A DNA stretch of 64,000 nt from CAZKCI01 sp964551475 (GCA_964551475.1 CAZKCI010000023.1:28870-92869); one strand, 5' to 3'; positions 7,647 to 16,527 are shown, numbered from the stretch's first letter. Notes: generated by a model from the letters alone, not told the origin. Program-made: numbers and translations.

Positions 7647-9740
7647 TCACCCCAGCATTTCCAGCTCGCCCAGGGAATAGAAATAGTGCGCGGAACCTTG
7701 ATGACCGTCAGAGATGAGCAACTGGTAGTAACGGAAAGCCTGATCGTTGTCGAATGTCCAAGAATAGCTTTGGCCCTCGACGGGCGGATCGTCTTGGGCC
7801 ACGGGCGCCAGCAGATTCCAGGTTTTCCCGTCCTGACTCGCCAGGAGCTGGGCCAGGCGGAAAAATTGCTCGGGGTGCCCGCGCCGCGGCCGGGCCGTCA
7901 GCGACCGGATCACCCGGGCCCGACCGGCGCCGAAATCGACCGTCACCCAGGCGGTTTGCCCGATTTTATCCATCGCCACGTGCCAGAAGGTATCCGGGTC
8001 CTCATCCCGCAGGTTCTCGACCTCTCCCCCCCCGGAGCTTTCGGACGAGGCCTCCAGCGATACCCCGGGGACGAGAAGCCGGTTCCTTGCCTCCGGGGGA
8101 CGGAGTTCCAGTTCCTTGAAGAGCCAGAGCGCGCGGACGGGGAAGCGCGGACGCAGCGCCTCGAGCAACGTAGTCTCCCACCGCCGATGCCACGCTTCGG
8201 CGACGAGGGCTCGGGAGACCGTTTCCCCGGTCATCTCTTTCGCCTCATTCGGGAAGTAATGTGGGTAGCCGTAGACATCCGATCTCCCATGATTCGCCAG
8301 CGCCGCTTGGTTGATGAAGCGGAAGTTCGGAATCGAGATGATGAGCAAACCGACGAGGAGGCACCGGTTCAGGGTCGCGAAAGGCTCTTCCCGGATAGAA
8401 AACAACAGCGCGAACGGCAAGGTAACGAACAGGGAAAACAAGGCCCCGTAATAATAGGGTGTTTCGATCAGGCGCAGGTGTTTGGCCAGAATCGCCGTTT
8501 GGAAGATTATGAAAAGAAGCAGCACGGCGAGCGCGCGGAGAAATGCCTTTTTCGCCCAGGCGGGCAACTGAAAAAAAGCCGTCACGACATACACGAAGAG
8601 AAAGATGGCCGCGCCGGTATAGACTTTCTGGACGTGCAGCGCCGCGCGGACAGGGGCCGGCATGATCAGGCTGCCCAGCAGATGGCGCCCGTTCGAGACG
8701 ATGCTCCCGAACTTAAACTGCTGCCAGATATTGGAAGACTGGGCGTAGTGAGGCCTCCAGATGCACTGCCAGAACTGGAAATCGCCGAAACCGCATCCCT
8801 TGATCACCCGGGGAGCGATCCACGTCACGAAGCATAAAAAGAAAACGAAAACCAGCGCATACCCGCACAGCGCCGCGATCATATTCTTCCTGGCGCTAAA
8901 GATATTCGGATAAAGGATCGGGATGCAGAAAAAGATGAACCAGGCCGTTTCGTCTAGAAAAAACGCGATGAATATGGTGGCGACGAGCCCCGCATAGGCG
9001 AGCGCGAGGCGCCGAGCGATCCGATCCCCCTGTTTCGTGAAAGACCTGATCCTGGCGGCGAGGGCAAGGCCCGCGCGAAGGCACCCGCCGTCCGCCCCCG
9101 GCGGGGAGCCCCGAAGAATGGCCGGCGAGAGCAGCGTCCACTGCAGCGCCTTTTTCCCGAAATATTCTTTCCGCGCGAGCAGGCGGTCGATGCGGGAAGA
9201 CAGATACAGGCTCAGAATCGCCGCAAAGAGGGTCAACGGCTTGCCGGGGTGAAACAGCAGGGTAATCCCGGACAAAAAGCCGACCGAGAGGATATAGAGC
9301 GAGATCCCCGACCAGGCCGAGAGATGGCTGCGCGCGAAATTGCGCAGGAACTTGAAGAGCAGGAGAGGCGAGAGAATGAGAGTGAATATCCAGGTCAGGG
9401 AAAGGCTGGGATGCGGGGGAAAATACTCCCAGAGCCAAACGCGGAATTTCACATTGATGATCAGCACGGCATAGGATAAAAACCGGGCGCGGGCGATGGC
9501 GTCAAAGCTCCAGCAGTCGAAACCTCGCAACAAATCTCCCGGGACGAGGCGAGACCCGTTTCTAAAGGCATTGGGAATGCAGCGAGAGACGATCTCCGGA
9601 TGGGTCCAATTGGCATTGTAGTTAAAAATAACGCCGAGAACATAGGCCAGGGCGAAAACGAAGATCGCCCGATAAATAAAAGCATCTCCCGGCCACGCGG
9701 CGAAGGGGCGGGGCCGGCCCACGGTTGCCTGCCGGCTCAT
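7647..9740 (-). CDS. Polytopic membrane protein with C-terminal discoidin-like domain
   Basis: A 697-residue protein with an N-terminal part of many hydrophobic helices (to about residue 470), then a soluble stretch and a C-terminal F5/8 type C (discoidin-like) beta-sandwich at about 570-697. In that domain the readable landmarks are NLRDEDPDTFWHV, WVTVDFGAGRARVIRSL, a SQDGKTW turn and the final FRYYQLLISD and YSLGELEML strands. Discoidin domains bind carbohydrates or lipids, so the protein is likely to expose a sugar-binding module next to a membrane-embedded glycan enzyme or transporter. The membrane part was not recognised as a named family; it lacks an obvious early DD/ED catalytic pair. 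Codon use is somewhat less GC-rich than in neighbouring genes. The start ATG overlaps the stop of the next gene upstream by 4 nt. Confidence 0.7.
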   Translation of the reverse strand: MSRQATVGRPRPFAAWPGDAFIYRAIFVFALAYVLGVIFNYNANWTHPEIVSRCIPNAFRNGSRLVPGDLLRGFDCWSFDAIARARFLSYAVLIINVKFRVWLWEYFPPHPSLSLTWIFTLILSPLLLFKFLRNFARSHLSAWSGISLYILSVGFLSGITLLFHPGKPLTLFAAILSLYLSSRIDRLLARKEYFGKKALQWTLLSPAILRGSPPGADGGCLRAGLALAARIRSFTKQGDRIARRLALAYAGLVATIFIAFFLDETAWFIFFCIPILYPNIFSARKNMIAALCGYALVFVFFLCFVTWIAPRVIKGCGFGDFQFWQCIWRPHYAQSSNIWQQFKFGSIVSNGRHLLGSLIMPAPVRAALHVQKVYTGAAIFLFVYVVTAFFQLPAWAKKAFLRALAVLLLFIIFQTAILAKHLRLIETPYYYGALFSLFVTLPFALLFSIREEPFATLNRCLLVGLLIISIPNFRFINQAALANHGRSDVYGYPHYFPNEAKEMTGETVSRALVAEAWHRRWETTLLEALRPRFPVRALWLFKELELRPPEARNRLLVPGVSLEASSESSGGGEVENLRDEDPDTFWHVAMDKIGQTAWVTVDFGAGRARVIRSLTARPRRGHPEQFFRLAQLLASQDGKTWNLLAPVAQDDPPVEGQSYSWTFDNDQAFRYYQLLISDGHQGSAHYFYSLGELEMLG

Positions 9741-10450
9741 CGCGTCGCCTCGGGCTCTCGCCCCCGACGCAACTCTTTCCAGAACAGGCCCAGAAAAGCC
9801 GCGCCGGTCGGCAGCGAGCTGGATTTGCTCTTCCCGCCGATCCGGTCCCCCTCGATGGTGGGGATTTCCCCGACCCTCAGGCCCAGCTTCATCGCCCGGA
9901 TGGACAGCTGATACTCAATCAGGTAACCGTCCGCGTCCGGATGAAGGCGGGCAAAGGCCTCCTTGGTGATGGCCCGGTAGCCGTTGATGCTGTCGCTCAA
10001 ACTTCCCTTCCAGGTTTTATTGGCCGCCCAGGTGAACGCCTGATTCGCCCACTTGCGCCAGGGCCAGGCCGCCTCATCTTCCTCATTGCGGGAACCGGGT
10101 AAAAAGCGCGAGGCGATCGCCATGTCCGCGCCGTTCTGGAGCACGGAGAGGAGCCGCGGGATGTCGGCGGGGTCTTCGTTGCCGTCCGGGCTGAAGAAGA
10201 CGATATGCTCGCCCGCCGCGCGATCGACCGCGATCCGGAACGCCTCCCCCCTTCCCTTTTTCTCCTGGGAAAATACGGGCACTCCCCGGCTCCGGAGAAA
10301 CTCCGCCGTGCCGTCGGTGGAGCCCCCGTCCACTGTGATAACCTCGCCGACCAGCGCTACGGGGATCCGGTCGAACAGGGCCCGCACCCCCGCGATCTCG
10401 TCGTAGGTGAGGAAAACGAGGGTGCTCCTGACGTTTGGTCTCTTTTCCAT
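9737..10450 (-). CDS. Glycosyltransferase family 2 (polyprenyl-phosphate sugar synthase-like)
   Basis: A 237-residue GT-A fold enzyme of the dolichol-phosphate-mannose synthase type. The nucleotide-binding strand reads EVITVDGGSTDGTAEFL, followed by a KKGRGEAFR loop and the metal-binding FFSPDGNEDPADI. IASRFLPGSRN and the NGYRAITKEAF acceptor loop are also present. There is no membrane segment, so it is probably cytoplasmic or peripheral. It would transfer a sugar from a nucleotide donor to a polyprenyl phosphate, supplying the GT-C enzymes. The ATGA overlap at 9737-9740 couples it to the downstream discoidin protein. It is a close paralogue of the GT2 half of the fusion protein at 11518-13407 (shared DGxxDPxDI and IASRxxPG segments). 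Confidence 0.85.
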   Translation of the reverse strand: MEKRPNVRSTLVFLTYDEIAGVRALFDRIPVALVGEVITVDGGSTDGTAEFLRSRGVPVFSQEKKGRGEAFRIAVDRAAGEHIVFFSPDGNEDPADIPRLLSVLQNGADMAIASRFLPGSRNEEDEAAWPWRKWANQAFTWAANKTWKGSLSDSINGYRAITKEAFARLHPDADGYLIEYQLSIRAMKLGLRVGEIPTIEGDRIGGKSKSSSLPTGAAFLGLFWKELRRGREPEATR

Positions 10451-10479
10451 ATCAAGGGCGGCTCAGCGACATCGGGATA

Positions 10480-10546
10480 AACGGTTCACGGTTCAACGGC
10501 TTACGGTGAGTTTGTCATTCCTCCAACCGTTAAACCTTTGAACCGG
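10480..10546. repeat. GGTTCAACGG-type degenerate repeat hairpin
   Basis: A short gap between the GT2 and the SDR gene holds ACGGTTCACGGTTCAACGG on one side and CCAACCGTTAAACCTTTGAACCG on the other. The two sides can pair imperfectly. Confidence 0.45.
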
Positions 10547-11518
10547 CTATTGGGAATTGCGGCGATACCACTCGATCGTCCGCTGGAGCCCCTCCCGCAG
10601 GGAAACCGCGGCTTCGTAGCCGAGGAGGCTTTCGGCCTTGGCCGTGCTCGCCTGGCGGCGCATCTGCCCGGAGGGTCGCCGGGGGTCAAAAACGATACGG
10701 GGACTCTCCCCCGCGAGCTCGGCGATAAGCGCGATCAGCTCTTTGATCGTGATCTCTTCCTCGGCGCCGATATTGACCGGGTCGGCCTCGGGATACTTCT
10801 CCACGGCCAACAGCAATCCCCGGGCAACATCGGTCACATACACGAACGCCCGGCTCTGCTCGCCGTCGCCCCAGACCGTCAGAGGATCCTGTTTCTCCAC
10901 CACTTTGCGGATCAACGCCGGGATGACATGGGAGCTTTCCCATTGGAAATTATCCCGCGGTCCATAGGCATTGTACGGCCGGGCGATGGCAATCCGCATC
11001 GGGTATTGGAGGGCGTAACAGCGCCCCTGCGCTTCCGCCACCCGTTTCGCCCACCCGTAGCCCAGGTTGGTGGGTTCGGGGTCGGAAAGAAAACCCTCGT
11101 CCTCCGGCGTGGGGACGCTGGACTCCCGGGGATAGACGCAGGCCGAGCTCACGCAGAGATATCTCTCCACCCCACTGCGAACGGCGGCTTCCATCACGTT
11201 GGCGTTCATCACCACATTGGCGTAAAACAGCGCGCCCGGACGGGCGGCGTTGTAACCCACACCCCCGACGTGGGCGGCGAGGTGCAAGGCGCAGTCCATC
11301 CCGCGGCAAGCGCGCAGGCATACGTCGAGATCGGAGAGGTCTCCCGGGCTGAAATCCACCTCCGCGAAGGAGGAGCCCAGGTGGCGGCGCGATTTCTCCT
11401 CCGAACCGTCGGCCACCCGCACCCGGGCGCCTTCCTGAAGCAGCATCTCCGTCAGGTGAGAGCCGATAAAACCTCCCCCGCCCGTCACCAGGACTTTTTT
11501 ATCCTTCCAGAACGACAT
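10547..11518 (-). CDS. NAD-dependent epimerase/dehydratase (GDP-fucose-synthase-like SDR)
   Basis: A 323-residue extended short-chain dehydrogenase. Visible are the Rossmann motif TGGGGFIG, the substrate segment HLAAHVGGVGYN, the catalytic SSACVYP Ser and YGWAK (Tyr/Lys), RPYNAYGPRDNF and FVYVTDVARG. AAHVGG with a downstream N-A-Y-G-P-R-D is the pattern of GDP-4-keto-6-deoxymannose epimerase/reductases and relatives, but the exact sugar cannot be assigned. The start was set at the ATG at 11516-11518, because it overlaps the upstream TGA by one base (TGATG) and begins directly before the KKVLVTGGGG strand; the extra 51 residues upstream read as a shadow of the neighbouring gene. It probably acts on the product of the coupled 3-dehydratase-like/GT2 fusion. 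Confidence 0.87.
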   Translation of the reverse strand: MSFWKDKKVLVTGGGGFIGSHLTEMLLQEGARVRVADGSEEKSRRHLGSSFAEVDFSPGDLSDLDVCLRACRGMDCALHLAAHVGGVGYNAARPGALFYANVVMNANVMEAAVRSGVERYLCVSSACVYPRESSVPTPEDEGFLSDPEPTNLGYGWAKRVAEAQGRCYALQYPMRIAIARPYNAYGPRDNFQWESSHVIPALIRKVVEKQDPLTVWGDGEQSRAFVYVTDVARGLLLAVEKYPEADPVNIGAEEEITIKELIALIAELAGESPRIVFDPRRPSGQMRRQASTAKAESLLGYEAAVSLREGLQRTIEWYRRNSQ

Positions 11519-13407
11519 CAGTCGGCGGCTCCCGGGCGGCGGAACACCCTCCCTTTCCAGAGTTCCTTGACGAGTATGCCCACCATGTGAAAAACGGACC
11601 ACGCTATTTTGTAGCCAACGTCCTCGCGGGACTTGACCGATTCGCGGGTGGGGATTTCGATCACCTTCCACCCGGCTTCCATCGCCCGGATGGACATCTG
11701 GTAGTGGTAGCCCAGGCCGGAGGCATCAAGGCCGAGACGGGCCAGGCTCGCTTTTCTGACCGCGCGGAAGGTGTTCAGGGGGTCGGTGAGGTTGCCGTTA
11801 AAGAGGACATTGGCCAGCAGCGAGAAAAACCGGTTTCCCAGCCCCCGGAAGGGGATGGAGCGCCGATAGTCGCTTTTGTGCCCCCCGGGCATGAGCCGCG
11901 AGGCGATGACCAGGTCGTATCCCTGGTCCAGCAGAAGCCGCAAGCGGTGGATGTCTTCCGGATCCTTGGACCCGTCCAGCTCGAAAAAGACGATGCCCTC
12001 GCCCGCAGCCAGCGCGGCGCCGGCCGGGAATGGGTCGGGGGCGACGGACACCGGGACTTTCTTCTCCTCCCAGAACTCCGGCGTCCCGTCGGAAGATCCC
12101 CGGTCGACCACCACAAGCTGATTGAACATCTCTCGGGGGATGGAATCGAAGACTTGGCGAGACAGATCGAGCGAGTCGAAGGTGGCGATGACCAGGGTGA
12201 AGTTCCGGGCGGCCTTCTCCCGCGGCCGCCCGGAGAAGTAGCTGTGGAAACGCCCGATCAGGTAATCCAGGTCCACCGAAGACAGGTCCTGGTGGCAGCC
12301 GACGTAGAAACCGCCCCGGTTGATCCAGTCCGCCGCCGGGTAATCCTTCGGATCGAGTCGGAACAGACGGCGGTAGACCGGCTGGGTGATCAGGGGGAAC
12401 ATCTCCCGGGTTTCCACCCCGTGCTCTTCCAGATAATTGACCAGATTCTCCTTGCTCTCCTCCCTGAGTACGATCGGATACATCATGAAGGAATGCTCGC
12501 ACTCCGGCCGGATCGCCGGAAGCTGAATCCGGTCTTCGAGATCGCGCAACCCCTCGGTCAGATAGCGGGCGTTCCGGCGGCGGCGGGCGATCATCTCCTC
12601 CCAGGTTTCGAGCTGGGCCAGCCCCAGCGCCCCCTCCATCTCGGTGACCCGGTAGCTGTGCCCCAGGCTGACGAAAGAGAAGCGGCGGGCGACGATCATC
12701 CTCATCTCTTCCCGGGTCTTGTTTTCGTCGTCGTCGATGCTGATGTAGATGGAATCCCGCCCGTGGTTCAGCAACGAGCGCAGGGCGACGGCGCACTCGG
12801 GATCGTTGGTGGTGCACAGCCCCCCGACCCCGGTGACGATCAGGTGGGCCACGTAGGTGGAGAAACAGCCGATATCTCCCAGGCCGCCCACCCATCGACC
12901 CCGGTAGCGGGCGAACATGGTTTCGCAGGAGTCCTCGATCACGCCGAGCCGGCGGGAGCGGGCGATCTCGAGGATGGGATCCATCGCGCAGGGGAGGCCG
13001 AAGAGATGGACGGGGAGGACGGCGCGCGTGCGGGGGGTGATCCGGGCTTCGATCCGGCTGGGGTCGATCCCGTAGTAGTCCTTCTCCACGTCCACGAAGA
13101 CCGGTCGCAGATTGTTGTGGAGAACGCAGTTGGAGGTGGCGATGAAGGTGACCGCCGGGACGAGCACTTCGTCCCCGTCCCGCCAGCCGCGCTGCTCCTT
13201 GAGGGCGGCCAGCGCGATCGTGAGCGCGCTGGTCCCGCTGTTGGTCATCACCCCGAAACGGCAGCCGTGGAGGTGGGCGAATTTCTCCTCGAACCTCATG
13301 GTGAAGGGTCCGTAGGAGAGACGGTTGCTGCCCAGGACCTGGCGGACGTACTCCTTCGCCCGTTCGCTGACGGTGAGCGTGCCGACTTTTATGATCGGTG
13401 TTTCCAT
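11518..13407 (-). CDS. Fusion: ColD/RfbH-like PLP dehydratase domain + GT2 glycosyltransferase domain
   Basis: A 629-residue two-domain protein. Residues 1-395 are a DegT/DnrJ/EryC1/StrS-fold PLP enzyme: NSGTSAL phosphate-binding loop (57-62), FVDVE, IEDSCE (Asp159) and GDIGCFSTYVAHLIVTGVGG (177-196). The usual PLP-binding Lys is replaced by His188, as in the 3-dehydratases ColD and E1/RfbH, which remove the C3 hydroxyl of a 4-keto-6-deoxysugar rather than aminate it. Residues 402-629 are a GT2 domain (VVDRGSSDGT 433-442, ELDGSKD 476-482, ASRLMPGG) closely related to the gene at 9737-10450, but it lacks about six residues of the usual KGRGEA loop. A fusion of 3-dehydratase to GT2 would link deoxysugar formation to its transfer. 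Dehydration rather than amination is inferred from His188. Confidence 0.82.
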   Translation of the reverse strand: METPIIKVGTLTVSERAKEYVRQVLGSNRLSYGPFTMRFEEKFAHLHGCRFGVMTNSGTSALTIALAALKEQRGWRDGDEVLVPAVTFIATSNCVLHNNLRPVFVDVEKDYYGIDPSRIEARITPRTRAVLPVHLFGLPCAMDPILEIARSRRLGVIEDSCETMFARYRGRWVGGLGDIGCFSTYVAHLIVTGVGGLCTTNDPECAVALRSLLNHGRDSIYISIDDDENKTREEMRMIVARRFSFVSLGHSYRVTEMEGALGLAQLETWEEMIARRRRNARYLTEGLRDLEDRIQLPAIRPECEHSFMMYPIVLREESKENLVNYLEEHGVETREMFPLITQPVYRRLFRLDPKDYPAADWINRGGFYVGCHQDLSSVDLDYLIGRFHSYFSGRPREKAARNFTLVIATFDSLDLSRQVFDSIPREMFNQLVVVDRGSSDGTPEFWEEKKVPVSVAPDPFPAGAALAAGEGIVFFELDGSKDPEDIHRLRLLLDQGYDLVIASRLMPGGHKSDYRRSIPFRGLGNRFFSLLANVLFNGNLTDPLNTFRAVRKASLARLGLDASGLGYHYQMSIRAMEAGWKVIEIPTRESVKSREDVGYKIAWSVFHMVGILVKELWKGRVFRRPGAAD

Positions 13408-13480
13408 GCTAGAAAGCGATGCTCGGTAACAGTAAAGAGTCAGAAAAAGAAGTTATGTATGACCGAAATGATTTCGTTCC

Positions 13481-13597
13481 CGTTCACATCCGCGTTCACG
13501 GAGACGCGACGGGTACGTGAACGTGTACGAGAACGTGAACGTTTACGTGTGCGCAAACGCGTAACCGTGCGTAACCTCACGTATCCTCATGTAACCT
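13481..13597. repeat. Hexanucleotide ACGTGA-type degenerate tandem repeat
   Basis: The gap between 13408 and 13576 holds about ten successive 6-nt variants (ACGTGA, ACGTGT, ACGAGA, ACGTGA, ACGTTT and so on). The other half reads CGTTCACATCCGCGTTCACG, so the whole can fold back on itself. The last units run over the stop codon of the GT-C gene at 13577. Confidence 0.6.
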
Positions 13598-15559
13598 CTT
13601 TTTTCCCCGCAGGCACACCAGCGTATAGGCGAAGAGCACCGCGGAGGCGATAATCCCCGGCATGAGATACGAGGGCCTCTCCAGGCGGTCCATGAAGGGG
13701 AGGATGATCCGGTCCTTCCAAGCGGGGATGACCACCGGAGGGGGGCGGGACAAGCGCTCCTGAAGACGCCCCAGGGCGCCATCGTCCGAGCTGAGCTCCT
13801 GGTTGACGCGGAGCACCTCCCGGGCCGGGATGACCCTGATCCGGGGGTCAAAATCGGACGCGGGGCGGCGGTAGAGACCCCAGTAGTAGAACTCGTTCTC
13901 GTAGAGCATCGGCCGGTAGGAGAGATAGGAGGGGCAGGCGAAAGCGGTCGCCCGGCAGAGGCGGAAGGTCTCGGCCATCCCCAGTTGCTCCTTGGTGTGG
14001 TAGAACCAGGCGCCGTGGGCGATCCCGATGTAGTCGGAATACATGATGTAGGGTCGGTGGTGGGAGTTGATATAGGCGTCGAGCTCCTTCCAATCGTGGA
14101 AGAAGGACATGGTCGGCCAGAGGTCCCACTGCTGCATGTTCATCGTCGCCACCTGGCCCCGGAGCTGGTTGCGCTCTTCCCACAGACCATAGCGGTAGGG
14201 CCCCTGGCGGCTCAAACGATAGTCCGACAGGCGAAAAAAGTTGAGCGCCGCCACGGCGACGGCCAGGGCGCAGAGAGGCCAGACCGCCCGGCGGAAACGG
14301 GAAAGAAGCGCGGAGACGCCGAGGCCCGTGATGACCGCGGCGAGAAGAAGGGCGGAGTAGTAGTGACGCGCCACCTGCGTCCCGCTGGTGTAGTTCATGA
14401 TCACCGCCACTCCGATGAAGACCGCGGCCAGGCGAAGGCTCTCATCGTCCGCCGAATCTTTTCGGAGCAGGCGGACGAGAAGAAAGGCCAGCGCGGCGAC
14501 GACCGCCACCAGGACCGGCCAGCCGTCGCTGTCCTTCAGGTGGCGGAAGAAGTAGAGGTGGTCGGCCGGAAGAGAGCCGGTGTGCGAGGCGTTGTCCTGG
14601 AAGGACTCCAGGAGGCGGCGGGGAAAAGGAACGTATCCGACCCGGGCAAAATCGATGGCGAAGGAGTCGGCGGAGGGGAATCGGCTGATCACCTCCCGGT
14701 TCTGGGCAAAAACTCGGAACGAGGCGTAGTTCACCCCTTCCCAGGCGGCCAGGGGCAGGATGAAACCGAGGCTGAAGACGGCGAGGAGGAGGATCTGGCG
14801 GAGGGGACGGAAACGGCGGGCGGCGGCGACGAGGCGCCGGAGGAGCTCGAAGAGGCAGACGAAGAGAGCCGGCCAGACCAGGGAAATCGAGTAATAGACG
14901 GAGACGCCGAGAAAAACGCCGAAGCAGAGCGCGCGCAGGACGCTGTCGCGGCGGGTGGCGCCGGGAGCGGCCAGGAGGGCGAGGCAAAACCAGAGGCCGC
15001 CGCCCGCCGTGTGCAGGACCCAGGTGGAGTAGCGGACCGCCCAGGGGGAGACCGCGAGCAACAAGGCGGCGGCGCAGCCGGCGGGGAAACCTCCCAGGCG
15101 ACGGGCCAGGAAGAAGACGACGAGCACGGTCGCCGTTCCCAGGACGGCCATCCAGATGTGCAGCCGCCGGATGTTCTCGTAGGGGTCGTTCGTGCGCAGA
15201 TTAAAAACGGCGCTGACCAGGCCGATCTCCAGGATGAAGAGCGGCTTGGCGAAGGAGGTCACCTTCTTGTTGACATCCCAGTGGGAGAGATAAGCCGCGG
15301 CCAGAAAGGGCGCCTGGAAGCGGGGGAAATAGTATTTCTCCGCCCGCAGGATCTTCTCAAAGTTGTAGACGTGATCGGGGATGTGAACGCGGAACTCGAC
15401 GTCGTCGCCCCCAACCTGGGAGAAATGCTCGAGCCCCCAGAAACGGAAAAGAGCGGCGAGAGCCACGCTGGCCAGGGGGACCAGCCAGCGCCAGCGGCGA
15501 CGCGGAGAGAGGACAGCGGGGGAAGCAGCGGGGGGTGAGGCTGTGGCGGCGACGATCAT
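13577..15559 (-). CDS. Single-module GT-C glycosyltransferase-like protein
   Basis: A 660-residue polytopic membrane protein homologous to each half of the tandem protein at 2138-5947. It shows GGDDVEF (50-56), WDVNKKVTSFAKPLFIL (94-110), SPWAVRYSTW, an ARHYYSALL segment, YSDYIGIAHGAWFYHTKE, YENEFYYWGLYRR and FDPRIRVIPA in the same order, with a final C-terminal hydrophobic helix. It resembles module 2 of the tandem protein more than module 1 (the GGDD, DVNK-x-VTS, STW and AHG-x-WFY forms are shared). The early Asp pair fits a GT-C catalytic loop facing the periplasm. The start is an ATG at 15557-15559 just before the first helix, preceded by a basic RRRWRW stretch. No ribosome site is obvious. 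Confidence 0.8.
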   Translation of the reverse strand: MIVAATASPPAASPAVLSPRRRWRWLVPLASVALAALFRFWGLEHFSQVGGDDVEFRVHIPDHVYNFEKILRAEKYYFPRFQAPFLAAAYLSHWDVNKKVTSFAKPLFILEIGLVSAVFNLRTNDPYENIRRLHIWMAVLGTATVLVVFFLARRLGGFPAGCAAALLLAVSPWAVRYSTWVLHTAGGGLWFCLALLAAPGATRRDSVLRALCFGVFLGVSVYYSISLVWPALFVCLFELLRRLVAAARRFRPLRQILLLAVFSLGFILPLAAWEGVNYASFRVFAQNREVISRFPSADSFAIDFARVGYVPFPRRLLESFQDNASHTGSLPADHLYFFRHLKDSDGWPVLVAVVAALAFLLVRLLRKDSADDESLRLAAVFIGVAVIMNYTSGTQVARHYYSALLLAAVITGLGVSALLSRFRRAVWPLCALAVAVAALNFFRLSDYRLSRQGPYRYGLWEERNQLRGQVATMNMQQWDLWPTMSFFHDWKELDAYINSHHRPYIMYSDYIGIAHGAWFYHTKEQLGMAETFRLCRATAFACPSYLSYRPMLYENEFYYWGLYRRPASDFDPRIRVIPAREVLRVNQELSSDDGALGRLQERLSRPPPVVIPAWKDRIILPFMDRLERPSYLMPGIIASAVLFAYTLVCLRGKKRLHEDT

Positions 15560-15608
15560 TGTCCCGAAATGATACCAGATGAAGAGGACGGACGTTGAAT
15601 TTTAAGCT

Positions 15609-15626
15609 ATTCGCCTCAAGGCGAAT
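15609..15626. repeat. Inverted repeat downstream of era
   Basis: ATTCGCCT-CA-AGGCGAAT is a perfect 8-bp inverted repeat, flanked by two direct copies of TTGAATTTTA (15596-15605 and 15630-15639). It lies a few bases after the era stop codon. It lacks a U-run on the era strand, so it is probably a repeat or an mRNA-end hairpin, not a classical terminator. Confidence 0.4.
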
Positions 15627-15636
15627 GACTTGAATT

Positions 15637-16527
15637 TTAGCGTCCGCCCCCCAGTCCGAACTCCCTGAGGCTCGCTTCGTTTCGCCGCCACTTCTCGCGG
15701 ACCTTCACCCGCAGGTCGAGGAAGACCGGCCGGCCCAGGAACCGCTCGATCCGGCCGCGGGCGGCGGTCCCGATCTTCTTGATCATCTCTCCGCCCTTGC
15801 CCACTACGATTCCCTTCTGGGAGTCCCGCTCCACGTGGATGGTGGCGGCGATGAGAAGCTTGCGCCGGTCTTCGCCCTCCAAATATTCCTCGATCGTCAC
15901 CGCGCTGGCGTAGGGAATCTCCTGGCGGGTCAGAAGATACATCTGCTCGCGGATGAACTCCCGAACCAGGTCGCGCTCCGGCTGGTCGGAGAGCTGGTCG
16001 GCCGGAAAGAGCGGCGGCCCTTCGGGAAGATGCGACCAGGTGGCCTGGAGCAGGCGGTCCACGTTGGTGCCGGTTTTCGCGGAGACGGGCACGACCTCGC
16101 GGAAGGGCGCCAGCTTCACGAAATACTCGATCAGGGGGAGCAGGGCGGGCTTCGCGATCAAGTCGACCTTGTTGAGGACGAGGAAGGAGGGCACGGAGGC
16201 GACGAGTCCCGCGTCGAACTGAGGCGGGGCGGCCGCTCCCCGACGGCAGTCCGCCAGCCAGTAGATGAGATCGGACTCGTGGAGCGCCCGTTTCGCGGAG
16301 GCCACCATGTGGGCGCCGCAGAGGTCCTGGGGCGCATGGAGACCCGGCGTGTCCACAAAGATGATCTGCCCCGCCTCCGCGGTGAGGATGCCGCGCACCG
16401 TGTTCCAGGTGGTCTGGGGCTTGGGAGAGACGATGGCGAGGGGCTCGCCGACCAGGCGGTTGAGGAGCGTGGACTTGCCCACATTGGGCTCACCCACCAA
16501 GCTGACGAATCCGCAGACGGGGTTCAT
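15637..16527 (-). CDS. era: GTPase Era
   Basis: A 296-residue Era protein of normal length. The G domain has GEPNVGKS (12-19), the QTT switch-I Thr (38-40), DTPG (59-62), NKVD (119-122) and SAKTG (149-153). The C-terminal KH domain carries GIVVGKGGEMIKKIG and the terminal VKVREKWR segment, which in Era binds the 3' end of 16S rRNA. The role is late 30S ribosome assembly. The start at ATG 16525-16527 has the expected short N-terminus before GFVSLVGEPN. No other ribosome-assembly genes are adjacent. Confidence 0.97.
   Translation of the reverse strand: MNPVCGFVSLVGEPNVGKSTLLNRLVGEPLAIVSPKPQTTWNTVRGILTAEAGQIIFVDTPGLHAPQDLCGAHMVASAKRALHESDLIYWLADCRRGAAAPPQFDAGLVASVPSFLVLNKVDLIAKPALLPLIEYFVKLAPFREVVPVSAKTGTNVDRLLQATWSHLPEGPPLFPADQLSDQPERDLVREFIREQMYLLTRQEIPYASAVTIEEYLEGEDRRKLLIAATIHVERDSQKGIVVGKGGEMIKKIGTAARGRIERFLGRPVFLDLRVKVREKWRRNEASLREFGLGGGR

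Noticed and set aside
13481..13597. CRISPR-like array
   Set aside because: The units are only 6 nt with many substitutions and no spacers. None of the repeat regions in the window shows regular repeat-spacer spacing or cas genes.
15609..15626. Rho-independent terminator for era
   Set aside because: The stem is perfect, but it is AT-rich in part and is not followed by a U-run on the era strand.
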